A stretch of DNA of 64,000 bases, taken from VSJD01 sp964617825. GTDB lineage: Bacteria; Verrucomicrobiota; Kiritimatiellia; JAAZAB01. Numbering within the stretch: position 1 is the first letter of the stretch; each line of letters starts with the position of its first letter. Under the pieces are notes generated by a model, which made no database searches, had not been told where the DNA came from, and was given only the letters and a program-made list of their open reading frames with translations. The DNA lies in assembly GCA_964617825.1 (NCBI GenBank), contig CAZTWL010000009.1, positions 1 to 64,000 on the forward strand. Direction: 5' to 3'. Of the stretch, positions 53,917 through 63,022 are shown in pieces. The position numbers were made by a program, and so were the translations under genes.

Positions 53917-56007
53917 CTATTTGGCGGAACCGGTATATTGCAGGATTAACATGGAGTACTGGTCCAGCCTTTCAAGCCGGAAAGCAATGGAGTTCTTCGC
54001 GGTCCGGCACGGGACGGGGGATTCTTCCGGCGCAAGCAAAAGCCGCTTGGCACGAATGCCGGTCGGCAGGTTCACTCGCACCTTAATGTCGAAAAGCGGC
54101 GCCGGCGGCAGGTCGGCCGGCAGATTGAGCACGCTGATTATCAACCGCCTTTTATCAGGCTGATCGAAGACCGTGATCTCGGTTGTTGCCGGGGCATTGG
54201 TTTCGATTATTTTCTTTTTGCCGAGCAGGGAAAGAAAGATCCCGGCCAGAATTTCTCGATGCGCGTCGAAGCCCATGTCTTCAAGTTTCCCGGCGACATA
54301 GATCGCTTCGCCTTTCCCGAATTTGTGCCGGATGGCGGCGGGCGACTTTTCCCAGATCATCGGCGGATTGCTGATCGCCGAGCCGAATCGGACAACCTCT
54401 TCCCTGCCCGAGCAAGGCAATGCCAATGTTCCGAGCACCTCCGCGTCGGGCTCCGCGTCCAAAATAATCTGCGGCCCGTCCAGCATCACCGGATGCGCCC
54501 GGGTAAAGAAATCATTGAACATTGATTTCTCCGTCGGGCTGATATAGGTCAGAGGGAGCGTCTTGCCTCGGTAATGGATACCGAACATCTCCGCCAACTT
54601 GAAATCGCCGCGGAAACCTTTTTCCGGATCGTAGAGCGAAGTGTGATAGGAAGCGAAAACCTTTCCGCCGTTGCGCACATATTCCGCGAGGGCTTCGCAT
54701 TCTTCATCCGCAAGGCGCGAGGCGTCGCTCACGATCAGCAGCGGATACTTGCCCAGGTCCTTGGTTCTGTTCGTGGCAAAAGTGAAAAGCAGATGCTTCC
54801 CGGAAAGCGTTTTGACTATATTGCGGCGCGGCATCCAGTGTTTGGAATCCGCCTCGCTGCGCTTTTCCACCGGCCGCGGACTGTCGATGTCAACCTGCGA
54901 ATCCGTATTGAAATAAATCGCCGCATCCGCGAGGGGCACGGAAGATCCGTCAATATATTTCTCGTACTTGCGGTAGGCGGCGTTGATGGAATGCGCATGT
55001 TCATAAAACCGGCGGTCGAGCGTGCCGAAGGGATCGATGGCGTCGATCAGCGTGAAAGACGCCTGGTTCGCCAACGCGGCGTAAGCACGCATTAGCAGGT
55101 TGATGTAGCTGCGCTCCGTGGTGTGATGAAGCAGTGTTTCACACCGCGGAGTCATGAACTCCATCGGGCGGTTTTTGGAAAAGGCGCCGAACATCTTGCA
55201 CACCGCAGACTGCTCAATGCTGTCTCCGGTAAAATCACCCGCCAAAAAGTCGCTGCTTGATAAAAAATCGAGGTTCATGGCGCCGCCCCATCCGACAACA
55301 ATGCTTGCAGACTGCAGCGTCACGGTCCTATCCGGGGTGCGTTTTTTGACTGTTGCGACGATCTTGCGCCCAAATTCCGTCAACCAGCGTTCACGGCAGG
55401 ATTCATATGCCAGCCAGCATGGATCGTTCCAGTCGATAAAACGCGGGATTTCGTTGTAGACCGATTCCTTGCGGAACCTTGCCGTGCATTCCGGGCAGTA
55501 ACAGACCTTGGAAAACCATCCGATCATATCGATCCACAGCCCAACGCCGTCATAGCGCGAATTCAATTCATCAAGTTCCTGCAGAAACATCTTGCCGAAC
55601 CCGCGGTTAAAGCAGCAAAGCCCGAAACGGGTATTTTGATGTTCGCGGTTGCCCGCGCCGTCTTCCAGAATCATGCGCCATTCAGGATGGGCGTCATAGC
55701 CGGCGCGACACCAGACATTCAGGTAAAGCTGCACGGCAATGCCGGCTTTTTTGCAGGCTTTGATCGTAGCGCCCAGGATATCGCGGCCTTTCAGTTGCTT
55801 GTGCGGGAACCCGACTTTCGTGGGCCAATAGCACAGCCCCAGGCAGGAACCGGCGTATATTTCCGCCACCGTGATATTGGCCAGCTTCATCATCTCCGCA
55901 TATCTGGCCGGGGAAAAATCACGCAGGAGGCGGCCATCCCAGTCGGGAATATGCATATCCACAAGAATCCTGCGGAGATTTTTTTCGAACCACTTTTGGG
56001 ATGCCAT
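53917..56007 (-). CDS. Beta-galactosidase-trimerisation-type glycosidase-like protein
   Basis: A 696-residue protein. The N-terminal half (1-380) is a TIM-barrel resembling GH29/GHL-type enzymes: NITVAEIYAGSCLGLCYWPT, CKKAGIAVQLYLNVW, RYDGVGLWIDMIGWFSKVCYCPECTARF, given in parts. A middle part (about 400-620) resembles the GATase-like beta-galactosidase trimerisation domain (LLIVSDASRLADEECEALAE, YVRNGGKVFASYHTSLYD). The end is beta-rich (IISVLNLPADLPP). Start at 56007 is supported by AAAGGA upstream; the frame is open for 13 more codons. Substrate not assignable; an alpha-L-fucosidase or a beta-galactosidase are candidates. An HTH-EIIA regulator gene is just upstream, possibly controlling it. 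Confidence 0.66.
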   Translation of the reverse strand: MASQKWFEKNLRRILVDMHIPDWDGRLLRDFSPARYAEMMKLANITVAEIYAGSCLGLCYWPTKVGFPHKQLKGRDILGATIKACKKAGIAVQLYLNVWCRAGYDAHPEWRMILEDGAGNREHQNTRFGLCCFNRGFGKMFLQELDELNSRYDGVGLWIDMIGWFSKVCYCPECTARFRKESVYNEIPRFIDWNDPCWLAYESCRERWLTEFGRKIVATVKKRTPDRTVTLQSASIVVGWGGAMNLDFLSSSDFLAGDFTGDSIEQSAVCKMFGAFSKNRPMEFMTPRCETLLHHTTERSYINLLMRAYAALANQASFTLIDAIDPFGTLDRRFYEHAHSINAAYRKYEKYIDGSSVPLADAAIYFNTDSQVDIDSPRPVEKRSEADSKHWMPRRNIVKTLSGKHLLFTFATNRTKDLGKYPLLIVSDASRLADEECEALAEYVRNGGKVFASYHTSLYDPEKGFRGDFKLAEMFGIHYRGKTLPLTYISPTEKSMFNDFFTRAHPVMLDGPQIILDAEPDAEVLGTLALPCSGREEVVRFGSAISNPPMIWEKSPAAIRHKFGKGEAIYVAGKLEDMGFDAHREILAGIFLSLLGKKKIIETNAPATTEITVFDQPDKRRLIISVLNLPADLPPAPLFDIKVRVNLPTGIRAKRLLLAPEESPVPCRTAKNSIAFRLERLDQYSMLILQYTGSAK

Positions 56008-56174
56008 TTTTTTATCGTCCTTTGGCAAGGATCCCGAAAAACTCAAATCGACGACCGCGCGCTTTTTCCCGCAATACGCGGCCGCCGCCCCTGGAAGGCG
56101 CCAGGTTTTGAATAGCCAAAGTTTTGCCTGCTCTATCGGCGGAATTTGATTGTTGAGGGACAGCCGCCGGCCGG

Positions 56175-56882
56175 TTAGCCGGCATCCTTATTTTCCGGCG
56201 GAACTGCCGTCTGGATGGAAGACTCCACCCGCCGCACTTCCGCCAGGATGGTCTCCGCCGGGCTGCGCTGGGCAATCATGGCTTTAAAATTGCTCTGGCG
56301 CAGGACAAAGGAAAGGCGCGCGAGCATATGCAAATGGATGCGTGGCGCCGAACTGACCAGCGTAAAAAGCGCGAAAACCGGCTGACCATCCAAAGCCCCG
56401 AAATCCACTGGCTTCGCCAGCAGGCACAAAGTCACCTGCGGCTGGGTAACGCGCAGGACGATTGGATTGCGCGGATGCGGAATGGCAATGCCGTCGCCAA
56501 CCGCGGTCGAGGCCAAGGCCTCGCGGGCCAGGAGCATCCGATACAACAATTCGCGATCCACATCCTCCGGCAAGTGCAAAAGGTCGACAATCGCGCGCAG
56601 GACGGTGGGTTTATCGACGCCGCCGACATCGTGGAAAATGCCGCCCAACGCAAGTGCCTCCGAAAAAGACGGCAGGTGTTCATGCTCTTCGTTTTCATCG
56701 TAAAACAGGGACGGCGGAACTTTCAGCTTATGACCCGTCGCCCACTCCAGCAGTTCCGCGCGATTGAAGCGAAATTGGTTGCCAATCCGGCTGGCCGGCA
56801 AATTGTCATGCTTTACCCACCGCAACACCGTTTTTTCAGAAACGTTCAAACGCTCCGCCACATCACGTACAGACCATTGCAT
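56175..56882 (-). CDS. HTH domain fused to PTS EIIA (fructose/Ntr type), probable regulator
   Basis: A 235-residue two-domain protein. Residues 1-50 are an excisionase/MerR-like helix-turn-helix (MQWSVRDVAERLNVSEKTVL, then GNQFRFNRAELLEWA). Residues 85-225 form an EIIA domain of the fructose/nitrogen type, with the phosphorylatable histidine H136 in GIAIPHPRNP. No EIIB or EIIC is fused or nearby, so it is likely regulatory: phosphorylation by EI/HPr would change DNA binding. AGGAG is 10-11 bases upstream of the ATG at 56882. The gene is upstream of, and on the same strand as, the glycosidase-like gene. Specific operators not identified. Confidence 0.8.
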   Translation of the reverse strand: MQWSVRDVAERLNVSEKTVLRWVKHDNLPASRIGNQFRFNRAELLEWATGHKLKVPPSLFYDENEEHEHLPSFSEALALGGIFHDVGGVDKPTVLRAIVDLLHLPEDVDRELLYRMLLAREALASTAVGDGIAIPHPRNPIVLRVTQPQVTLCLLAKPVDFGALDGQPVFALFTLVSSAPRIHLHMLARLSFVLRQSNFKAMIAQRSPAETILAEVRRVESSIQTAVPPENKDAG

Positions 56883-57244
56883 AATATGCTTGCTCCTGAC
56901 TATTGATCGCTTGCGCATTGCAAGCCGGTCGCCATTCCGAATCGGGCTGATTATCCCGTTTGAATTGGCATGACCAATATGAACTAAAAACCTGTAAAAT
57001 CAACACTAATCCAAGCCGGGCACAAGCGCGCTCCAAACCCAACCCGGTTTGATGCAAATTGGGCCCCGTCGTGGAAAGACGGATCCCATTCGCCGTATAT
57101 CAGCGGCGGGTTTTCAAAAAATATTAGCGCAAATTCACGGCTAAATTTCCGAATGGATTGAAAATCGCCGCATTTATCTCCAGATCGATGTTTATCCGCC
57201 GCAAAGCTCGTTTTTGCATTGTCAGTCGCAGGTTCTGGCCGGGA
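56883..57244. other. Non-coding stretch between the HTH-EIIA gene and the VanX-type gene
   Basis: About 360 bases. I see no RNA gene, repeat or terminator. A short minus-strand reading frame (57124-57327) overlaps the dipeptidase gene and is not convincing. The left end should hold the promoter of the HTH-EIIA gene. Confidence 0.35.
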
Positions 57245-57940
57245 TCATTCCAAAGGGACATCAAGAACGCGGTAATTAGTCCACGTGGAATCGTCAAAAT
57301 GCCACCACTCGGTTGCAAACGGCTCAAAACCGCATTCGATCATTGTGGCACGCAAGAGCGCGCGGTTGGAAATGGCCGCCGGCGGCAGATTGGTAAAAGC
57401 ATACTGAGCCCGCGCGCTGAAATCGTCGTAGGTTGATGGCATTTCCAACTCCTGGCCCGATTCGAGCGTAACCAAGGTGACGTCAACCGCCGAACCACGA
57501 TTATGGCGCGAGCCCTTGGCCGGGTCGGCGACATACCTTTCATCCGGCATAATGGACCAGAATATTTTCTGGACGCTTAATGGCCGATAGGCATCATATA
57601 CCATCAGTCCCAGCCCCCGGGCTTCAAGCAATTCCTGCGCCCGGGCAAGCTTGACCGCGGAAGGTTTACGCAAGAAAGCCTTGGCACATGGATAAACCTG
57701 ACGGCCGGTAAAATTATTGGTAGTGGCATAGCGGATATCCAGTTTAATCCGGGAATTGACCGAAGTAATGGCGACAAGATCGTCGGGAAGGTTGCCGCCG
57801 GAAGCAATTGCCGCAATCAGGCCGACAACCAAGATCATGCTGAAACGCTTTACTTGCAGCCGCCGGGCCGTTTTATTCCTGGGAAAAGCCGTCTGACCGG
57901 CCCCCCCGCTTGTCGGCCATCCTCTGCCACCATAAACCAT
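57245..57940 (-). CDS. D-alanyl-D-alanine dipeptidase (VanX/DdpX type), exported or anchored
   Basis: A zinc M15 peptidase that cuts D-Ala-D-Ala from cell-wall turnover. Motifs: VYDAYRP (substrate Arg region), SRHNRGSAVDVTLV (zinc His and Asp) and FATEWWHFDDS (Glu base and zinc His). The catalytic set is complete. A hydrophobic stretch MILVVGLIAAIASGG suggests export; the ATG at 57940 (AAGGGA upstream) gives a 34-residue basic leader, and 57838 a plain signal peptide. No van regulatory genes or ligase are close, so a recycling role is more likely than vancomycin resistance. Confidence 0.88.
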   Translation of the reverse strand: MVYGGRGWPTSGGAGQTAFPRNKTARRLQVKRFSMILVVGLIAAIASGGNLPDDLVAITSVNSRIKLDIRYATTNNFTGRQVYPCAKAFLRKPSAVKLARAQELLEARGLGLMVYDAYRPLSVQKIFWSIMPDERYVADPAKGSRHNRGSAVDVTLVTLESGQELEMPSTYDDFSARAQYAFTNLPPAAISNRALLRATMIECGFEPFATEWWHFDDSTWTNYRVLDVPLE

Positions 57941-58215
57941 AGGTATCCGTCCCTTGCGCTGCAATTTCCGCCGATTGAGGAATAAGAATGAGGATATTAT
58001 ATATTCATTTCATATTTGTCCATATCGCCACCAAACACCTCAACCCCGAGAAGGTCATCAGGAGCAACTTATCCCGCGCAACAACATGCTTACGGATATT
58101 TGCTTGCATTTTGGGATGTTCCATTTAAGAATGCAAGCAGCGCGATTTGGCGCTGAACTTCTATTCCGCTACGCGCATATTGGACTCTGGTTGTCTGCCT
58201 GGGATTCCCTAATTC

Positions 58216-58878
58216 ATGAGTAAAAACGAAACAACGCCTGCCCCTGAAATCAAGAACCTGTTTCTTAAGGCCATGGCACTCCTGCTGGTCCTCATCGCGG
58301 CCGCATCACTTTTTGCCAATTGGACGATTCAGCGAACCGATCTAGAGATGCGCGCGGCCCTGCTTCAGCAGACGCGGGCAGTGGCGCAGGCAATCAACAT
58401 CGCACACATTATGAAGCTCTCCGGCACGGAAGCCGACTTGAACAGCGAAGATTACATCCGGATTAAGGAACAGATTTCCGCCGTACGGCTGGCCAACCCG
58501 CAATGCCGGTTCATCTATCTCATGGGCCGCCAGGTTGACGGCTCGGTTTTCTTTTTTGTCGACAGCGAACGGCCGATCTCCAAGGACTATTCCCCGCCCG
58601 GGCAGGTCTATAAGGAGGTTTCTGAAGATTATCGCCGTGTGTTCGATACCAAGACCGAGGTGGTCGTCGGGCCGAACACCGACCGCTGGGGCACATGGAT
58701 ATCCGGGCTGGTCCCGATTTCTTACACGCAAAGCGACCCTGTGCTTGCCGTGATGGGCATCGATATCGACGCCAACGCCTGGAAACGGAACCTGGCCGCC
58801 AAGTCGGTCCTGCCGGTGGGACTCGTCATCGTGATGCTCCTCGGCGTTTTCGCAGCCTGGTTTATCTCCTCCCACTGA
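58216..58878 (+). CDS. Membrane sensor protein without an output domain (possibly truncated)
   Basis: A 220-residue protein with two transmembrane segments (about 15-34 and 199-217) around a periplasmic sensor-like domain with a dCache/CHASE-type look: RFIYLMGRQVDGSVFFFVDS, SPPGQVYKEVSEDY, and GWISGLVPISY-like, ending DPVLAVMGIDIDANAW. Such modules normally lead into HAMP, histidine kinase or GGDEF domains, but the reading frame stops right after the second membrane segment (FAAWFISSH). I find no continuing homology in other frames before gldA. It could be a truncated pseudogene or a short sensor working with another protein. Confidence 0.7.
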   Translation: MSKNETTPAPEIKNLFLKAMALLLVLIAAASLFANWTIQRTDLEMRAALLQQTRAVAQAINIAHIMKLSGTEADLNSEDYIRIKEQISAVRLANPQCRFIYLMGRQVDGSVFFFVDSERPISKDYSPPGQVYKEVSEDYRRVFDTKTEVVVGPNTDRWGTWISGLVPISYTQSDPVLAVMGIDIDANAWKRNLAAKSVLPVGLVIVMLLGVFAAWFISSH

Positions 58879-58944
58879 CACCGCAGCGCCGCCAACTACG
58901 GAAGATAGCAACCGTGCCGCGGTTTGATCCGCAGCGAGACCTTT

Positions 58945-60057
58945 TTATTTTCCGATCAGGGGCGCCGCTTGCTTTTTCCTGCTCGCTCCGATGGCGCTGG
59001 CGGCGATTATGGCATTCAGTACTTTTTCCGGGGTAATCTGGCCGGCTTCATGATGGATACCTTCCGCAGGCATGCAGGATTTTTGGGCAACTTTCATCAA
59101 TTTTTCGTGGCTGAGCTCATGCAGGCCGATATCGGCCAAAGTGGTCGGCAAGCCGATTTTTTCGCAAAACGTGAAAACCGTGTCCGATTCTTCCGCCGCC
59201 GCCCCGGTAAGCTGAAGCCCGGCTAAAACGCCAAAAGCCACTTTTTCTCCATGGTAGAAAGCATGGGTTTCCTCCAAGGCGGTAAAGCCATTGTGAATGG
59301 AATGGGCGGCGGCCAGCCCGGAACTTTCAAATCCGATTCCACTCAAAAGAATATTAGCTTCGACAATTCTTTCCAAGGCCGGCGTGACGACATGCTGCTC
59401 ACAGGCGATTTTTGCAGCGATTCCGTCATTTAAAAGCGTTGTATAGCAAAGCTCGGCCAGGTGCAGCCCCGCCATGGTACTGAGCCCTCCGCACTCATTT
59501 TTCGATTGCGTCCGCTCGCAGGATCGAGCCTCAAACATGGTTGCCAGCGCATCGCCCATCCCGGACACCAGAAAACGCGTCGGCGCCGCTGCAATGATTC
59601 CCACATCGACAAGCACCGCCGCCGGATTAGCTTTTTGATAGGAGACCGATTCGAAAACGCCTTCGGCGGAATACAGTACCGCGCAGCCGCTGCAGGGCGC
59701 ATCCGTCGAGGCAATCGTGGGGATAACAATCACGGGGATACCGGCCCGGTCGGCGGCGATTTTCGCCGTATCAATCGTCTTGCCGCCCCCCATTCCAACC
59801 AAAACATCCACTTTCCCGGCTTTGATCACCGCCGCCAGGCGAGCCAGTTCCTTTTCGCAGCACTCACCTCGAAATTGCTCGACGAGAATCGAGCGCGCCT
59901 TCAAATCGAGCCCGCATTCGGGAATGATTTTCTTGTTCACCGAGGGCGAAGCCAGGATCAATCCCCGCTTGCCGAAAAGTTCGATCAACTCGGGCAACGC
60001 GCTTAACGCGCCGACACCTTGAATATATTTTCCCGGAAATACAGCTTTGTTAAACAT
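58945..60057 (-). CDS. gldA: Glycerol dehydrogenase GldA-type iron-containing dehydrogenase
   Basis: A 370-residue metal-dependent alcohol dehydrogenase that oxidises glycerol to dihydroxyacetone with NAD+. It has KYIQGVGALSALPELIELFG, VGMGGGKTIDTAKIAAD (NAD site), IPTIASTDAPCSGCAVLYS, the metal-ligand region GMGDALATMFEAR, GLAAAHSIHNGFTALEETHA and HGEKVAFGVLAGLQL. All match GldA. The start at 60057 has AAGGA upstream; the frame is open for five more codons. The promoter region contains several inverted repeats (60138-60201), suggesting regulated expression. Confidence 0.93.
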   Translation of the reverse strand: MFNKAVFPGKYIQGVGALSALPELIELFGKRGLILASPSVNKKIIPECGLDLKARSILVEQFRGECCEKELARLAAVIKAGKVDVLVGMGGGKTIDTAKIAADRAGIPVIVIPTIASTDAPCSGCAVLYSAEGVFESVSYQKANPAAVLVDVGIIAAAPTRFLVSGMGDALATMFEARSCERTQSKNECGGLSTMAGLHLAELCYTTLLNDGIAAKIACEQHVVTPALERIVEANILLSGIGFESSGLAAAHSIHNGFTALEETHAFYHGEKVAFGVLAGLQLTGAAAEESDTVFTFCEKIGLPTTLADIGLHELSHEKLMKVAQKSCMPAEGIHHEAGQITPEKVLNAIIAASAIGASRKKQAAPLIGK

Positions 60058-60137
60058 ATTCCAATCCTTCAAACTTTGGTTTCAAGACGAGTTATCCCCA
60101 CACACCACAGGAATCAACCGCCACTGGATGCGAATCA

Positions 60138-60201
60138 ACGCTAATAAAGCAGAATCATGCTTTGTTTAAAAGCATACTATTTTGACGATATTAGCGTCAA
60201 A
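60138..60201. repeat. Nested inverted repeats upstream of gldA (possible operator)
   Basis: ACGCTAATA (60138-60146) pairs with TATTAGCGT (60189-60197); AAAGCA/TGCTTT form a hairpin (60146-60163); TTTGACG/CGTCAAA form another (60181-60201). They lie 80-145 bases before the gldA start and could be regulator sites. I cannot name a regulator. Confidence 0.4.
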
Positions 60202-60284
60202 TTGCGTTCATGCGCGCTTAAAATTTCTCGCGGATGGTTTTTCCCGTCCTGTCGCCGACAGCAGCCCATTTCGCCCAGATTGCC

Positions 60285-61232
60285 TCAGGGCCCTTGGCTG
60301 AAGCGTGCCACGGGCATGTGGCAGTAGGGAAGCTTACCCGAACGCCGGTAATAGTCCCTGTGGTCCGGCTCCGCGGGCCAGAAGGTTGCCAAGGGCGTCA
60401 GGCGGGTGACCACCGGCCAGCCTTTTTTTTGCAGTTCGCCGATCAATTTGGCGGCAACTTCATTTTGTTCCGCATTAACGTAAAAAATCTCCGAGCGGTA
60501 CTGGTCGCCAGTGTCCGGACCTTGCCTGTTCAGCTGGGTGGGGTCATGGATTTCAAAAAAAAGACGCGCCAGCTTTTCAAAAGAAGTCTGGAGCGGATCA
60601 TAGAAAACTTCCACGGCCTCGGCATGACCGGTTGTGTGCGTACAGACCTGCGCATACGTGGGATTGGGCTGCTTGCCACCGGTATAACCGACAATGGTCT
60701 GGACCACTCCGGTCGCCTGCTGCAGGAAATATTCCACGCCCCAGAAGCAGCCGCCGGCAAACACGGCCCGCTCAAAATGCTTGCTAGTCTCGGCCTGCGG
60801 CACAAAAGCCATGGAGACCGAATTGACACAATGCCTGGTATTGCGCGGCGTTTTGCGTTCGCCGGTGAACACGTGCCCCAGGTGGGCGCCGCAGTGGGCG
60901 CAAAGAATCTCGGTGCGGCTTCCATCGGGATCCGCCTGGCGTCTAACGGCGCCCGGGATCTCGGCATCGAAACTGGGCCAGCCGCAGTGCGCCTCGAATT
61001 TGTCCGCGGACCTGTATAATGCCGCCCCACAACGGCGGCAGACAAAGGTCCCCTCCTCATCGAATTTATTGAACCGCCCGCTGAAGGGAGGCTCCGTGCC
61101 CTTATTAACGATAACCCGCTCCTCAGCCGGCGTGAGCGTTTGCCATCCTTTCATTGCGTCGCCCTCCTGGCCACAGACGGATTGCAGCAGAATCGTAAAC
61201 AACAGCAACGCCTGCATCCGGAACCGCCGCAT
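60285..61232 (-). CDS. Exported peptide methionine sulfoxide reductase MsrB-MsrA fusion
   Basis: Reduces both R- and S-methionine sulfoxide in proteins. An N-terminal signal-like stretch (MRRFRMQALLLFTILLQSVC) is followed by MsrB (about 28-150): zinc-binding C64/C67 and C110/C113, HCGWPSFD, and catalytic C134 in RHCVNSVSM. MsrA follows (about 152-305): FAGGCFWGVE with catalytic C161, VGYTGG, and YGPDTGDQYRS-like QGPDTGDQYRSEI. The order B then A differs from the A-then-B order common in fused bacterial proteins. GAAGGAGG precedes the ATG. Two complete active sites are visible. It likely repairs envelope proteins. Confidence 0.93.
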   Translation of the reverse strand: MRRFRMQALLLFTILLQSVCGQEGDAMKGWQTLTPAEERVIVNKGTEPPFSGRFNKFDEEGTFVCRRCGAALYRSADKFEAHCGWPSFDAEIPGAVRRQADPDGSRTEILCAHCGAHLGHVFTGERKTPRNTRHCVNSVSMAFVPQAETSKHFERAVFAGGCFWGVEYFLQQATGVVQTIVGYTGGKQPNPTYAQVCTHTTGHAEAVEVFYDPLQTSFEKLARLFFEIHDPTQLNRQGPDTGDQYRSEIFYVNAEQNEVAAKLIGELQKKGWPVVTRLTPLATFWPAEPDHRDYYRRSGKLPYCHMPVARFSQGP

Positions 61233-61364
61233 AATGCGTCCCCTCCTTCATCACGGGCTTTTTCCGGCGCCAAACGCCATACGGGAAGCATATCCGGCTC
61301 TGCCGACATCACGCAGCCGCTGGCCTGCTTCTGTCGATCGTGACTTGAGCTCAGCCGTCTTTCT

Positions 61365-61919
61365 TTAGAACTTTACCGTTGGCGCGGACTTGGCGCCTTC
61401 AGCCGATTCAAAGTAAGTCCGGGTGCCAAACTTAAAGTAGTCAGCGACAAGGCTTTTGGGAAATGTGCGCACGGCCAGGTTGTAGTTCTTCACCGCCTCG
61501 TTATAACGCTGGCGTTCGGTTGATATCCGGTTCTCGGTTCCGGCCAATTCATCCTGCAAGGCTATAAAATTCTTGTCGGCCTTGAGCGCGGGATAGCTTT
61601 CCACCACCACCATCAGGCGACTGAGTGCGCCTTCCAGCTGCGAACCAGCCTGGACCTTGTCGGACTGCGTTTTTGAGTCGGCCCACGCAGTACGATACTT
61701 GGCAATGTTTTCGAAAAGCTCCTTCTCGTGGGCGGCATAACCCTTGACCGTGTTGACGAGGTTTGGAATCAGGTCGAAGCGGCGCTGCAGAACCGTTTCC
61801 ACCTGCGCCCAGGCCGTGTTGAGATTCTCGTCCGCGCGTACCAGTCCGTTGCGTACGCCGATGACGTAAAGAGCAAGCAGTACAATGACAACGGCAAGAA
61901 TCAATATCGTTTTTTTCAT
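61365..61919 (-). CDS. lemA: LemA family protein
   Basis: A 184-residue membrane-anchored helical protein. One N-terminal transmembrane segment (ILILAVVIVLLALYVIG), then the LemA signature helices AWAQVETVLQRRFDLIPNLV, NTVKGYAAHEKELFENIAKYR, GALSRLMVVVESYPALKAD, LQDELAGTENRISTERQRYN and FPKSLVADYFKF. The function of LemA is unclear; it often pairs with TPM-domain proteins, as here (gene just upstream, 47 bases). AAGGGA is 8 bases before the ATG. Confidence 0.95.
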   Translation of the reverse strand: MKKTILILAVVIVLLALYVIGVRNGLVRADENLNTAWAQVETVLQRRFDLIPNLVNTVKGYAAHEKELFENIAKYRTAWADSKTQSDKVQAGSQLEGALSRLMVVVESYPALKADKNFIALQDELAGTENRISTERQRYNEAVKNYNLAVRTFPKSLVADYFKFGTRTYFESAEGAKSAPTVKF

Positions 61920-61966
61920 CAGGCAATTCCCTTTCAGTCAGAGTTCACACAGACTTAGCGCCAAAT

Positions 61967-62779
61967 CTACCAGCCGCGACTTGCTCCGCCGCCGCCGGAC
62001 CGCCCGCCGCCAAATCCCCCGTTGCCGGCCGAGCCGCTCCCGCCCGGGGATGACAACCCGCCGGAGGCCCCCCCGCTGCTTCCGCGCCAGTGTCCCGCTT
62101 TCTTGCCCTTTTTGGCCAAAATGATGACAATGACAACCAGGCAAATGAAAATGCCAAGCGTGATAAAGCCCCCGATCAAATTCGACGGGGGCACGGAAGG
62201 ACTACCCGCTGCCGCCAGGGCATTGGATATGGCCAACCCATCCGTTGCGATATTGGTCAAGGCCACCTTGTTTTCGATTGCGATCAAGGCCGCCAGCGCC
62301 GCGGCGGCGTTATACAGGCCGTCTCCGTAACGTCCTTCCTTGAAGGCCGGCACCATCTGTTCATCCATGATCCGGCCGGCCTTGGCATCGTTGATTGCGC
62401 CTTCGAGCCCATAGCCGACCTCGATGCGTATTTTCCTGTCGTCGATCGAAGCCAGGACCATGACGCCGTTATCCCGCCCTTTTTCGCCCAGCGCCCATTT
62501 TGCAAACAGCTTTCCGGTAAAATCATCCACGTTACCGCCATCCATGGATTTGACCGTGACCACTGCAATGGCCGCCATGGTCTTCTGCCGGACCTCGGCG
62601 ACAAGGTTGGAAATCCGCAGAAGGTCGGCCGGTGCGATCACCCTGGCATAGTCGTTCACCAACCCATTGGGATCCAGTTTGGCCAGCAGGTCATCGGTTG
62701 CCGTGCCGCAAGCCGCAAAGGGGAAAACGATTGCCGTGATGATGGCAAGCAGGCTGTTTTTGAAAAAGCCGATGTTCAT
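61967..62779 (-). CDS. TPM-domain membrane protein (YgcG-like) with Gly/Ser-rich tail
   Basis: A 270-residue exported membrane protein. Signal peptide about 1-24 (MNIGFFKNSLLAIITAIVFP), a TPM domain (about 30-160) with LVNDYARVIAPADLLRI, TVKSMDGGNVDDFTGKLFAK, WALGEKGRDNGVMVL and IEVGYGLEGAINDAKAGRI, a transmembrane segment (about 205-228, FITLGIFICLVVIVIILA), and a tail of 45 residues rich in Gly/Ser. The domain is linked to stress and complex assembly; its chemistry is not settled. The start at 62779 is chosen for the signal peptide. LemA follows, the usual partner. Confidence 0.9.
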   Translation of the reverse strand: MNIGFFKNSLLAIITAIVFPFAACGTATDDLLAKLDPNGLVNDYARVIAPADLLRISNLVAEVRQKTMAAIAVVTVKSMDGGNVDDFTGKLFAKWALGEKGRDNGVMVLASIDDRKIRIEVGYGLEGAINDAKAGRIMDEQMVPAFKEGRYGDGLYNAAAALAALIAIENKVALTNIATDGLAISNALAAAGSPSVPPSNLIGGFITLGIFICLVVIVIILAKKGKKAGHWRGSSGGASGGLSSPGGSGSAGNGGFGGGRSGGGGASRGW

Positions 62780-63022
62780 GGTGGCAATCTGGCAAAAGGG
62801 GTTCCGGATGTCAAGAACGAAGGCGCGGGAATGGCGACTAAGTACGCGCAAGATTTTCTCGCACAACGCCGCATGAATCACGTAGCTTCTATCCGTTGCG
62901 GGCCAGTGCATTTCTTTCTGATCGACCAAAGCGCTCGCTTTGAATATACTTTCTTAATCAAGAGCGAAGATTACCGGCTCTGATGCGCGGCTAGCGTCAC
63001 GGCAAATCATTATTAAGAATCG

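Noticed and set aside
57124..57327. Minus-strand frame ending LEINAAIFNPFGNLAVNLR
   Set aside because: Overlaps the VanX-type gene in another frame and resembles no domain; too weak to call a gene.
57988..58128. A 46-codon plus-strand frame with AGGA upstream, starting MRILYIHFIFVH
   Set aside because: No similarity that I recognise and no clear codon bias; may be chance.
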